Origin: Helichrysum umbraculigerum
Taxonomy: Eukaryota; Streptophyta; Magnoliopsida; Asterales; Asteraceae
Reading direction: 5' to 3'
NCBI GenBank assembly: GCA_949592205.1
Contig: CATIUR010000006.1
Location: forward strand, 63,980,001-64,044,000
DNA: 64,000 nucleotides
This document shows positions 23,866 to 35,868 of this stretch, piece after piece. A model generated the notes under the pieces. It was not told where the DNA came from. It was given only the letters and a program-made list of their open reading frames with translations, and did not search any database. The position numbers were made by a program, and so were the translations under genes. Every line of letters begins with the position of its first letter. The stretch's first letter is position 1.

Positions 23866-24594
23866 TTACATATTCGGAATTAGCGTATTTTTCTCTTCAA
23901 TTAGAGATCTCACAAACTATATCTTCAACGATTTTTTTTTTCTTTTTTTTGCCACGTTTTACAATATAATCACATGTAACTTATGATAAAAAGTTAAAAT
24001 TTGTTCATGATTTTCATGGTATATGTTAATTAACACGTGATTATAGCTTAATAATCATATACATTAATAATTGTAAATAGAATTTAAAAATTGCATTTGT
24101 TTTCATTAAAAATCACATGTGATTGCTAACTGTACATTTAATCACATGTGATTTGTTATATAACCACATATGATTTTGTATATAATTACATATGATTTTT
24201 ATTTAAAAATTGATATTTGATGAGCAAATTACTGATATATGATAATTCATGTATGATTTCAACTTGATTTTCACTTAATTGTATAATTATAGTCAATGAT
24301 TTGAAAATCCGTATTTAATTACTCTTTAATTACATGTGATTGATACTATGATGTTCAATCGCATGTGATTACAACTTAGTTTTTCATGTTTAAATCTTTT
24401 TAAATTATCAATAATTTGAATTTAAAGTTTAATTGGAGAGATAAGCGTGTGTGATTATTTTATAGTGTTAAATCGCATGTGATTTCACATTACAAAATTG
24501 AAATCAATTAAAAATGAAAAAAAAAACTTTATCGAAAGTATAGCTTGTGAGATCTATAATCGAATAGAAAGAAACGTTGATTCCGAATATGTAA
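23866..24594. mobile_element. Foldback element enclosing an ATCACATGTGAT array
   Basis: The left arm 23866-23943 (TTACATATTCGGAATTAGCG, GAGATCTCACAAACTATA, ending in a T run) is matched in reverse by the right arm 24516-24594 (TTACATATTCGGAATCAACG, AGATCTCACAAGCTATA). The roughly 570 bases between hold about nine copies of an (A)TCACATGTGATT-like palindrome with variants (CGCATGTG, CACATATG, CACGTG). No target duplication was found at the arm edges, so the true ends may lie further out. Confidence 0.6.
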
Positions 24595-25226
24595 TTTTTA
24601 TAATTTTTAGACATACGGTTTGTGAGATATTTAGTTTTAAAAAAATGTATAAATGGTTTTTTAAAAATGGAGCAATCATATTAGTTTCTCCATTCTTCAT
24701 TTTTTTGACATACTTGTTTGAACTTTTCTCGGTGCGTTAATACATTTTTCATCTGAAAGAGGGCTGCTTTTTCCTCTTTTTTAGAAAGGCAAATACTCAC
24801 ACACCCCACTACTACGAATATTTACATTAATCCATGTATATACACAATTATCCCATCCTCAAAACTCGAATTCCCAACCTGTTAATTGTACGGGTCACCA
24901 CGATACTGTTAGACGAAATACCTTTTTGATGTTTTTTTCTTGTTCTTCAAGTGTGGAAGCAAATCATGCATGTTGATAACTTTGAATAAAGAAGACAAAA
25001 AGATTGTGACCTAATTTTAAGTTAAAAAAATGTTGGGCTATCAAGTTCTTGCATGCCTAATAAAGTTGGGGGGCAAAACAACAATACCTAAAAGCTTGGG
25101 AGTATTTTAAGAAGAGAATGTGAGAAATAACCAAATTTTAAAGCAAATAGAAAAGGTCAAAATGAGTTGATTTTTAAAACAACGAAATTTAGCTAAAGAT
25201 GCTGCTATTTCACTTTTTTGAAAGAA
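24595..25226. other. Intergenic AT-rich DNA
   Basis: No supported gene or repeat structure is seen. Confidence 0.45.
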
Positions 25227-26752
25227 AAAATTGCCCGTTTCATCATTGTGTCCAAAAAATCACAATTCGTCCCTTATTTGAAGAAATATCACCAGGCATC
25301 CCTATATTCGTTCTTTTCGCTCACTAATTGTCCTTTGCCCCAACGACGTTAAATATTTATGTTAAAACCTGTCATGTGCAAAGCATACGGAGGGTAATTT
25401 TGTCATTTCTTCTTGTTCCCACTTTTCCTCATTTATTTCCTCATTTACACACATCAGATCAGATACCCCAATATTCTTCAACCTAAAAAACAATAACTGA
25501 CCAAAATTCATAAAGAAAGATTGCTAACACCACATCCGATCAAATTTGCAGGTTGCCAGTTGTTAAATTATTGTTAACCTGCAAGTTGCTAACCCATCAA
25601 TTATTGTCAAAAAACATAAATAAAAATCATAGATTATACAAATTGGTCAATTGTATGCATCTCATCAGATACATCATTTCTTTCTATTTTCACGTTTAAT
25701 GTCATCTCCATAACTTCGATTGAATAAATGTCTAGCCTGAAGGTTTGTCTCAAAATTTCATATCCAGATTATCGAGACCTAGATCTAAGTGGACAAAGCC
25801 ATTGAAGAAAACGGCCACTAACGATTGAGATTTCCGACCACCTGCAAACCAAATCCGTCGTTATCTCAGTTGTGATTTTGATGGTGTCACACTTGCGGTT
25901 TAAGGAAGATGGAGATCTATATTCATTGAGAATAATAGAAGGTAATGTTGCTGCCATTGTCTTCCCCGGCGATGTTCGAATCGCAACATTTCTCCGGTGA
26001 CGGAACTGGAATCACGAGGTCAGTGGTGATTGTTGTTGATTTTGGGGTTCTCGAAATAATTTGGAGTTCTCGAGTTAATAACCCCTGTCCTCACTCACGA
26101 ATACAAAAACCCCTTTCAACAATAGCGGCGAGATTCAGAACGACGGTGGCAAAATCTTGTTCGAAAAACCGACTAACAACAAGTGGTGATGAGTTTACAG
26201 ATTCCGGTGAGGGATTTGTAGAAATTTTTCAAGGTGCTTTGTTGATTCCGGCCAGGGTCCGAGTTCCGATTGGTTTTTTTGTTTTTGGATTTGAGTTCCA
26301 ATTTGTGGTTTGTTTCATATCTCAGATCTAAGAAAATGGGTTTTCAAGCTTTACACGTTTTTATTGTTGTTATGGTGATGATATGATACATTTGTTGTTG
26401 TTGGTATATGATGACGATGAATTGATACGTTGTTGTTATCGATTTGTTGAGATGAAAGTATGAGTATGTTGAATTTTTTATTTTATTTTTTATGGATTAA
26501 GAAAAACTAATAATTATAAACCAAAAGGGAAATAGATTAATAATAAGAGTGAGGGTATCTTAGTCATTTTACACTAGATTACTGTCATGTGCTACGTATG
26601 TGATCAAATTTAACGGATGAAACTAATGGAGTTAGGCTAAGGGATGACTGGTGAGTCAAAACAACAAATACAGGGATGCCTAGTGACATTTATTGAAATA
26701 AGGGATGAAACGTGATTTTTTGAACAAACACAGGGATGATTCCGGCAATTTT
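25227..26752. mobile_element. MULE-like element with ~200-bp TIRs and a GC-richer core
   Basis: The left arm (AAAATTGCCCGTTTCATCAT, TTCGTCCCTTATTT, CAGGCATCCCTATATT) and the reversed right arm (AAAATTGCCGGAATCATCCC, TTCATCCCTTATTT, TAGGCATCCCTGTATT) align for roughly 200 bases. Flanks share a near-perfect 10-base match (TTTTTGAAAG and TTTTTGAAAA). Long TIRs with 9-10-base duplications fit Mutator-like elements. The core at about 25770-26330 is less AT-rich and open on both strands (62 codons minus, 128 codons plus), but I recognise no domain; a captured host fragment (Pack-MULE) is possible. Confidence 0.65.
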
Positions 26753-27575
26753 CTCTTTTTGAAAAGATGAGAAAAACTTAATTCTTCGTCTGATGGGCTT
26801 GATGGACCCACTTGTGTTGACATGATTATTCAATGTACTTTCAACTTTGTTTTTGTCAGCCCATTTGTGGTGAAACTGAGCAGCCTTTTAACCCTCTTTG
26901 GTGAAAGCTCAAATGTTAAGCTGAAAAAAAAAAAAATTGGTGATGTGAGATCAGCGGTGTGTAAATTCATTCGTGAATCAAACACATTTGTGGATTAAAA
27001 TTAAGATTTCAATTCTATTGAATTACGTTGATTTCCGATAACCAAACGCAACCTTAAATTTTTAAATAAAATGACACAAGCTATTTTGATTCTAAATAAC
27101 CAAATTATTTCTATATGAAAGTTCACTTTATCTTTTTACATATGTATGGTTAGTATCACCATTACATTGGCAGTGATGAGACAATAATAATATGTATATC
27201 TAAACAGCCTCTAATGTTTTTTTTATTCAACGATTAGAGGTTTGGTCCGGTTTCGACTGTAAATTAACATAATTTATCGTGAAAAGTATTTCTTATAATG
27301 GTTGCACATTATCAACCTCATAAAAGTTGCTCCGATTATACGTATGATGACATTATAAACTATAAATATTAACATTTTTAACCAGGCCATGCGATTTACT
27401 AGTATATTATATATAGAAGGGAAGAGAGTGACAAAATGTTTAAGGCTCGCTCTAAGTGTTTTTAACAGAGCCAACAGCAGCCAAAAGTACTACAATACAT
27501 ACAGCCACCCCCTAACCCCACCACCCCAAAAAAACTCCCTCCACAACCCTTGGAAATCTTCCAAATTTTGGTTTA
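26753..27575. other. 3' flank of the UBP16-like gene and intergenic DNA
   Basis: Low-complexity AT-rich sequence with an A13 run near 26924. The UBP16-like transcript should end within the last few hundred bases. Nothing else is recognised. Confidence 0.45.
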
Positions 27576-30500
27576 TCAGTCTGATCTTCCTCGAGTTGTT
27601 GATCTTCTCAATGACGGTTTTGAGGTTTCCGAAAGGTTAATAGGCCGCCCACCTAATCTATCAACGTTAGCCTCCCTATAGCTATTACTAAAACTTAACT
27701 TTCTACCCTCATCATCCTCATGGTACAAGTGAGAACGCCTAGAGTACAAGGGAGAAGGGAAGGAAGATGAGGATGATGTGTCGGAATCTGATGAATTCAC
27801 GTGCATATTCCTCCATTGAGGGCTACTACTGTTTTCCCAGTCCCATGAAATATGGTCTTCTATGCTGCTTATATCCCTGTGGCTACTCTCTGTGCTGCAA
27901 GAACATGATTCTGAGAAGATCCCAGAACTGTCACTCGAGGACGAGGATTCCTCTTCAAGAGTCCGGTGACGGATTGCTAGATGATCATGGTTAATGTTCC
28001 ATGATCCAGTGAAGCGAGATCTTGATGTGAATGATGGTGCCACTTTGTGTTTCCTTGGATCATGCTGCTGGTGTGATAATAAGCTACGCATTAATCGTGG
28101 AGCGCGTGGGGAACACCTGATGGTAATACAAATAACTGTGTTAGTCTATTAAGTCAATTTCAAACTTACACTATTATTATTTGGTGTACTGCAGTGATGT
28201 TTCATCTCTAAAGCGTGAAACAGGCAAGAATTGATCTTAAGAAAATAGGGTAAATCAGATGTTTAATTTAAGAGTAAATTGAAAGAAAAAAAAAATGCAA
28301 GAACGGTTCAAAATTCAAACAAGTCACAGTTTTCAATAGTGTATATAGATGACACATATCAATATATCATCACTGTCATAACGTATTTTTTTTTTATCAT
28401 AGTCGTCACAACATATACAAAAACTAGTACAACAGGTTCTCTGGGTAAAACAAGCCCAACCCGTTTCGACCAGTAGAGATGAACACATTATGACTGGTCT
28501 ATTGTACCACCTCTAGTTGCAATACACTAACAATCAGATTTGACATAGTACTTAAATAGAATGTAAGAAATTAGCAAGATAGAGATATACCTTGCATAGA
28601 GAAGCATGTATGCTCCTTTTGTCAAGACACTCTGAACATCCACCTCTTTTACCTAGATAATTAAAAAGAGTTAGTAAAAGTTTGACAGACGTCTTCTTCA
28701 GTAAGACAAACCATGAAACTAAGGATGAAATTTATAAGTGGTCTAAACATACCCTTATGTCATCCATCTTGAACCACCGATTCTCGAAGTTTTTAACATA
28801 ACATACATAATGACCAGAAAATGCAGCGTTCATTATGTCCACATGAACCACCACTCCATACAGCCTGTAAACTGGGGACTTGTCACTTGTCCCACTCACA
28901 TAAGGAGCCATGTCTAAAATCTCGGGAAAGTGAATTGATTTGTTGAGCTTTCCAAATTTACCTGACTGAAGTCAATAACAGAAAACAAGTCAGAGAAATT
29001 TCATCAAAAGCACGAGGCTAGAAGCATCATCGGCAAGAAAGATTACCTGAAACCGTTTCAACGCAATAGTAAGCACGTTTGGAGCCTCCAACAGTGTCAA
29101 CTTCTTTTTAGCTTTTTCGTAGGATTTGCACCTGAAAAACATTATAGTAACCAAAACAATACAAACTGCTCAAGCAAACAAGAACATAATATTTAGAAGT
29201 AAGAATTTCGACCGATTTACTTATATAGGAGTAAGTTGGGTGGTGCTTTACCTCAACAAATAAAAAGGGACAAAATGAAAACATAATAGCTAAAAGTGAA
29301 ACAGGTCACTCTTGAAAGTCACCAAAAGTTTAATCTTAACACGAGTGACCTGTTATCTTTGAATTAATATTATCACTGTTATTATGTTGCGTGTTTAAAC
29401 AAGCAAAACGCATAAACTATTCATTATAGACCTTAAAAAATCAAAAGAACATAAAAAAAGTAAAGGAAAAAAAAAGGTGTTTGTAGGTCAACCAGATGAA
29501 AACAGTACTAACAGATAAGCTGTTTGAGCCCATTTTGACCCGTTATGCAACCTACCCATGCATTTTGTCATCTCTAATAACACTCAGCATGTATAAAGAG
29601 CAAGGTAAGATCATATGTTGTGAACTAACCTGCTGCATTTGTACTTGTTTTCACCGTCCAGTATCTCGGTAGATGTAAATTTATCCAAAGCTTCTTCTAG
29701 AGTCGCTATATCACCTTCTATTTCAACAGTGAGATCCATCATCCGCTCATGTCGCTCTGATTTGCCTCCGCACTTCATGCACTTTATCTGCAAATCAAGC
29801 CACCAACTTAAGCCGCTTACCTAATAAGATGCACTTATTTTAGACTAAGACTCTTCTACTGACGACATTGTTACCTTAGATCTTAAATAACCCCCAAAGG
29901 TCAGCCCAATCAGAGTTGTCTCTTCTTCCAGAGAGTTGGAAGCCTTTGTCCCCGCTTCCTTTAGGCAAACGGATTGCAAAGTATCAATTGCATACCTGTA
30001 ACAACACTCAATAACTCACTAAGACTACACTAATCAAAGATAGTTGAAACATAAATAATTATAAAAATATAATCAAGTCAGCACACCTTAAAAATTCGTG
30101 TGCATCTTCTTCTCTACCATGGCCAAAAGTGCTTCCGATGTTCTCTAGTTGAGAGAGTATGCGAATGGGAGAAAGTGGAGAATTTCCATTCTTGGCCTTC
30201 AAAACAAGGCCTTCAAACTCGCATGTAAAACACCAGTCTCTCTTATTGCCTAAATGAAAAACAAATCATTAAATTTCAAAATCGTGTGCTTATATGTAAG
30301 GCATTTTCTATAAGTTTATTAAATTAACCATTAATAATAACTTACATGCTTTCGAGTGGAGTCCTTGAATGAGGTAAGCATTTAAAGGCGGAGTATAGGT
30401 CAAACACTGAAGGACGGCATTGGCATAGCAGCTGCAGAATATTCGGCATTATTATAAAATTCGTTAAAATAATAAAAAGGAGATATGAAGGGGGGGAAGG

Positions 30501-33500
30501 TGACAAACTCTACCTGCTTCCACAATTTACGAGGCCAAAAGGCCGCAATTCAACCTGTTTCCAGTTGTAGAGCTTGACAAACATCTCATAAGAGAAGAGG
30601 CCCTGTCAAAAAATAATTAGAAGTATTAGGGTATTATTTATAGATCTCATTGACTGCGTGTAATAAGATGGTAAAGATTAAAAGTGAGACCTTGCAACGG
30701 TATTTATGTGCTGTCTCACTCTCTGCCCTTGGTGTGCACTGACGAGTCAATTTAGAGGGCTTAAGCTGGTCAACAACTTTAAGCATTGGCGTCTTCAATC
30801 CAGTTCTAGCAGTTTCATAAACCATTACAGGCTCTGTAGATTGAGAGGTAAGTCTGCTGGTGGATGACGTTAAATGGGTATCAGAAGCTTTAAATGACGA
30901 CGAAACTGATCTCGTAGATTTAGATGCAGGTGAAGTAATGTCCTTGTAAACCACATGATTTAACTTTTCTGGAATTATAGAACCTTTAGTTGCTGAGTGA
31001 TCTCCATCACCAGATGAAGAGATCTTAGTTTCCTTTGATATGGGTTGGGGCATTTTACCGTCAGCAACTACATCCCCATGCTTTAACATATCTGAAGTAT
31101 ACTTTGGTGGCTTTGTGGACTTCAACGCATCGATTAATATTTTGTTTGACGAAGAAATTTCATCATTTGACATCTTACTATCCACTCCATTTAAAGCAGA
31201 ATTATCCAAAATGGTTGAAGCCACATTAACACCTTTCATCATAGAGCTATTATGATCACTTTTGGTCACTTTGAAAGAATCAGTAACGTTTCTACTGGTA
31301 TTCCCATTGGAAGGAGATGGTTCAAACCCATCTAGCTCATCACTTGGGGATTTCTTGGAATAGATTGTCCCACCCCAGAAACCAGAAGCACTTGAAGAAG
31401 GTTCAAAAAAAGAAGATCCATTAGCCCCATCACCAGCCCGAGAAGATGATCTTGAAAACCTGGGCTGGATATCTTCACCATTAGAAAATGAGTTGTTATG
31501 ACTGATCTTTCCAGAACTTCTAGATTTCCTAGCAGGACTGACCACGGTTTGTTGCTCTGATTTAACATCAGCAAACTGATGGGGATCCACCCTATCAGAA
31601 TCCTCTGAGCTGCCAGAGTTGGTCTCAGTGGAAGGTCTAGTAGGTGTAGAGAAGGTAGAAGATTCCTCAGACGACAATTCAAAAGTTGATTGAAAGACGG
31701 ATCCAGTTTCAGGTTGATAAGAATGAGATTCGACTTTTGCATTAAGCTTGTGACTCGAACCGTCACGGTTATGTTCATCTTGTAAGGTGTCACTGAAATC
31801 TTTATCATCCCCTTGTGTAAAAGAATTTCCCGAAATATCTTTGACAGGTTTCACAGCCACGTAAGGGCGACATTCATCCTTATGACCTTGTCTCCAGTGA
31901 ACAATTTGACATCTGCCGGAGCTGCAATTAGATTGTTGTAAAGTGATCAACATACATCATATTACAAGATAAAAGCAACAGGGATACTATACTTTCCACT
32001 AACACGATGGTAAGGACATAGCTGTTAGGTGAAAATTTTGAACAGTTTGCTGGTTAGCATGTATGTAATATAATAATGCTTCATATGCTTAACAGCATCT
32101 CTTCTTACTGAGTAAGAAATAGTGAATCACATCATATCTAAAACTTTTGAGCTTCATTTGAACAATTAATAACACACATGCCATAAAAGAGGAACAGGAC
32201 AATCATGCACTTATAATGGTCGGATATCAACCGCAAGGCAAAACATGTAGGTTCAAGTCCCACATTGAAATAAAAGAGTGTATGTTTGTCGTCTTTGTCA
32301 GCAAATATATATCTGGCTGGGTTTTGTTGTATTATAATGATGCTAAAATAAACTCAGTGTCCGATTTTCTATTTGGCTAAAAAGGATTCTAACATACTTT
32401 CTTATCTTTGCTTTAGGAATTGAATAGAATATCACGAAGAGCATCATGACGCACAAATCATACCACTTTGTTCGTTAGAAGGTAAGAGTAGTAGCGTGTA
32501 ATAGAAGTATAAAACATAATTCATGTTATTGCACTTACCTATTGTATGACTATATGGAATCAGTTACGGTAGCTTTTCATAACGAAATCTCTCAATTGAA
32601 TTGTAAAGGACATAATCTACCAGACGATCATCTTTTTAGTTTCTTGACATTGAAAAAGCACAATCAAATCTTATGCAAACTTCATGTGTCAAAAAAAAAA
32701 AAAAGATACACATAAGGCCTCCTAAAGATAGACAACCTCACAAAACCTATATTAAGCCATGCAATTGCCACATATAACTATATTACTTTGTACATCTTTC
32801 AGTTAAAAATCAGAACATCCAGCATTCATGTATATACAACTTTACTTCTGATCTTCCTATAAAGCGTTTCTCCATATCACATCATTCCATGATTTTGCAT
32901 TCAAGAGAAAACACAAATATTTCTAAAACTGGGAATATGACTTGAAATCAAGTACCAACACGCATGCTATTTTATCAACATTTAACGCACAGCTGTCTGA
33001 GTTCTATCTTATGTAAGAAGAGAAGTCCTGTTGTGAGTTGAGTCTTTTATGTATGTCGAAAGATAAAAATCAGTCTACAACCGTGTAAGAGAAAGAACAA
33101 CACTGTCTTCTCTATATCACTAAAGAAACTCCCAAATAACTATTATACTTCAAACAAATTCTAGATTAAATTAAATGAACAAAAAGGATCATTTATGCCC
33201 TCACATGACTGGTGACACAAGTACTGGTATCATCTACAAGCATGGATCAGATATAGTATTCGTACTCGCTAGCTTCACTTGCTCATACAAAGCCATATAG
33301 GCATATACAAATTAAAATTTTGTACGTCTTAGCAACTACCACTATTATACATTTAATTATATGTTAAAGCACCTTGAATTCATAAGGTTAACAAACTAAG
33401 CTCGTCTTTTCTTTTTGATTGGTCTGGCACTTCACTAATAAAACATCACCCAAATAACCTTCTATAAGTAGGTAATGGTATTACTTGCCTAACAGAGTTA

Positions 33501-34017
33501 TATGTCATCTGATCTCTATAAGGGGCTAAGCATAAACATAAGCACAAATAGCGGAAGCACAAATCAGATCAGGGAATAAAAACATTAACTTTATAGTCTA
33601 GGGTTCCGAATTTAGGCATTACCAGTAACGAACAGCTTTACACTTGGCACAACGCGTACTAGTTGGAGAAAAACAAACAGCACATTGATACGTTGGAGGC
33701 TTCAACACCGATAGAGCTGGAACCGAAACCGGAACAGGAGCAGGTACCCAAGCCGATTCTGCAGCCGGTATCCACCCCGAATCTAATCCCGAAACCGACC
33801 GACTACCACTAGCTGTATAAAAGTAACCTTCATTAGCTTCAATCTCAGCCCTAGCAGCTTCTTCAGATGCTAAAACCAACAACCTCTTTACCTCCTCCGC
33901 CCTCTCCGCCGCATGCCGCCATTTACTCCGAATTACAAATCCGATCACCGGCAGAATCACAAACATAACCACCAGGACAACCAGGTTTGGAAGCCCTAGA
34001 TCCTTATCAATTAGCAT
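27576..34017 (-). CDS. UBP16: Ubiquitin carboxyl-terminal hydrolase 16-like (11 exons, 1047 aa)
   Basis: Exons on the minus strand: 34017-33623, 31921-30691, 30602-30514, 30431-30346, 30249-30087, 29995-29875, 29787-29630, 29131-29047, 28965-28753, 28652-28591 and 28116-27576. All junctions are GT/AG and the frame is continuous over 3144 bases. The protein cleaves ubiquitin from conjugates. A hydrophobic segment at residues 9-30 is a likely membrane anchor. A MYND zinc finger follows at about 112-150 (CAVC, CAKC, then YCSGRCQIVHWRQGHKDEC), split by intron 1. A Ser-rich linker of about 390 residues precedes the USP domain: Cys box GSSCYANAVLQC with Cys573, metal-type CxxC pairs (CNKRDWCFTC, IKCMKCGG), and His box FSGHYVCYV with His828 and MDD near 844. 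The C-terminus is Ser/Asp-rich. Domain order and length match Arabidopsis UBP16. Intron 1 (31922-33622) holds a SINE. Confidence 0.95.
32219..32331 (+). mobile_element. Short SINE in intron 1 of the UBP16-like gene
   Basis: A 113-base insert flanked by TTATAATG on both sides (32211-32218, 32332-32339). Near its start TGGTCGGATATCAACCGCAAG resembles a pol III A box, followed by GTAGGTTCAAGTCCCACA, a B box. It ends GGGTTTTGTTGTA, a tail typical of many plant SINEs. It lies antisense to the host gene. Confidence 0.7.
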
Positions 34018-34611
34018 TTATACAATACGGCGACGCATCCAGCAACACAATAATGAAACTCTAAAATCTAGTTACAAAATAGTTATAAATTAATCGTTAA
34101 TTGATTAAACTTCTTCTTATCCCACACAATCGATGCTTCCGATGATGATGCCGGTTCATAAACATAATATAATTAATATTCCGAGTTATTATAAATCACC
34201 AAATTGGAAAGTGAAAATCGAGGAATTAAGAAGAATAGATGGATATGACTACTTTCCTAATCAGTAATTGGTAGATTTTGCAGTTAATTTTGGAGATTTT
34301 GTAGATCAGGAATTTAGGGCTTTTTGTGTGTGAAAAAAAGGAGAGAAAATAAGAAAGAAACGAATTTTTTTTTTGGGAGAGAGACGTGAAATCTTCGGTC
34401 ATCTAATATTCCGACCCGAAATCCACGAGGGGAATCGGATCTTTCCATGCATTTTATGTAATAAATTCGGTATTTAATATAGTACTTGTTATACACGGTT
34501 TCCATAAGTTATTGTTTAATTATACGAGTACAAGGAATCAGACTACGTAATTATTTTGTTATACGTAATTGGTTTCTTATTATTAATTTTTTATTTTAAA
34601 AATTCTATTAA
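34018..34611 (-). promoter_or_regulatory. 5' flank and promoter region of the UBP16-like gene
   Basis: This stretch precedes the start codon of the minus-strand gene. A T-rich purine/pyrimidine patch at 34330-34380 is probably leader sequence. No clear TATA box is seen. The region ends at a Helitron-like terminus at about 34612. Confidence 0.45.
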
Positions 34612-35303
34612 TCTATCTATATCTATATATAACTAAAGGAGGAGACCTCCAATGATTTGTCAACTTTTCATCCATGCCACATCATCAAAATCCTATGTGT
34701 CATAATTATATTACACAAAGTGATGAGGTGGATTCTCCTACACATGCTAAATAAGGTAATATACTATTTAAAATCAAATTATAATTAATTAATTATTTTT
34801 CATTTTTGGACGGTAAATAATGCATTAAATAATTAAATTATAACCAATTTAATCCAAACTAACGTGTCATGTGATAACATTTGAAATATAATTTTTTCGC
34901 TATAGTCAAAAATCATGAATTTCTTTATCAACTTTTCCCCTTGTATTTTTTAGTTATATAATTTTTTTATTCATTCGTCGTCTAAATCTCCATCCATCTT
35001 TCTCTCATGAAATATAACTTATAGTGAATTAGAATAGCTTACTTTCAATACCGTTATAGCTTTCATCATAGTTTTGTAATTTGACAAACATTTTATCATC
35101 TTGCAAACTCAGGGATCTCAATTTCGTTTATTTTGTAATCTGCGTACAAACTTTGTGGATAGGTCGATCAACATCATCGTCTTTACATGTTGTTAAAAGG
35201 TTTTATCAGTTTTAATCACAAAACTTAAAATATTTTTGTATGCCATATTACTTTCAAATCTGTATAACATACATTTATATATTTGATCGTTATAGAATGA
35301 TTT

Positions 35304-35309
<6 letters not shown>

Positions 35310-35375
<66 letters not shown>
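35310..35375. repeat. (TA)n microsatellite
   Basis: A pure AT run of about 65 bases, directly abutting a Helitron-type 3' end. Helitrons insert between A and T, so a TA tract is a natural target. Confidence 0.95.
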
Positions 35376-35376
<1 letters not shown>

Positions 35377-35402
35377 TAGCATAAAACCCGGGCGATGCAG
35401 CG
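35376..35402 (-). mobile_element. Helitron 3' terminus (minus strand)
   Basis: On the minus strand the sequence runs CGCTGCATCGCCCGGG, then TTTTATG, then CTAG at the edge, with T next. It matches the 43207-43233 terminus closely, although its hairpin stem has decayed. The body would extend to the right and is interrupted by the chromovirus. Confidence 0.6.
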
Positions 35403-35671
35403 AAAATCGATAATGAAATTTTGTAAACTTTTAGTTCGGTAATGTCGCTTTTTCAAAAAATATCGTGGAATTGTTTTGAATTTTTTTTGAATTAGCATCG
35501 TAACTCATTATATGTCAATCTATGATAAAGGTATGAAATATATAATTGGTGAAATTTGATTATATAGAAATTAAATTGGAAGGTATTACCATTGTATGTA
35601 TTAATGTTATAGTGTGAGAGTTGACAAACACTAAAAACAGGGGCAATTAAGTAATTTCGGATCTCCCTTTT

Positions 35672-35868
35672 TGTAACATCCTCCCCCTGAGCCCACTGGG
35701 CTCACGCGGTCCACAGCTGGGCCTGAGGAGCAATGTCAGGTCTGCAGCCCAATACACCCCAACCACATCACCTGAGGAATTCACCTCCCAGGTAGGTTGT
35801 TGGATTCGAACTTGAATCCCTTTAATACTAAGTCTTACCACTTAGTATCGCCAATTGAGCTGCAGCCC
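35672..35868 (-). mobile_element. tRNA-derived SINE-like sequence fused to the chromovirus 3' end
   Basis: On the minus strand it starts GGGCTGCAGCTC and has an A-box-like AGCTCAATTGGCG (35849-35861) and a B box GTTCGAATCC (35802-35811) at tRNA-like spacing. It ends in GGGGGAGGATGTTACA at 35672. It replaces the expected end of pol and the 3' LTR of the neighbouring retrotransposon. A 19-base word, GAACTTGAATCCCTTTAAT, occurs both inside it (35808) and just beyond its 5' edge in the pol sequence (35873). Confidence 0.6.
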
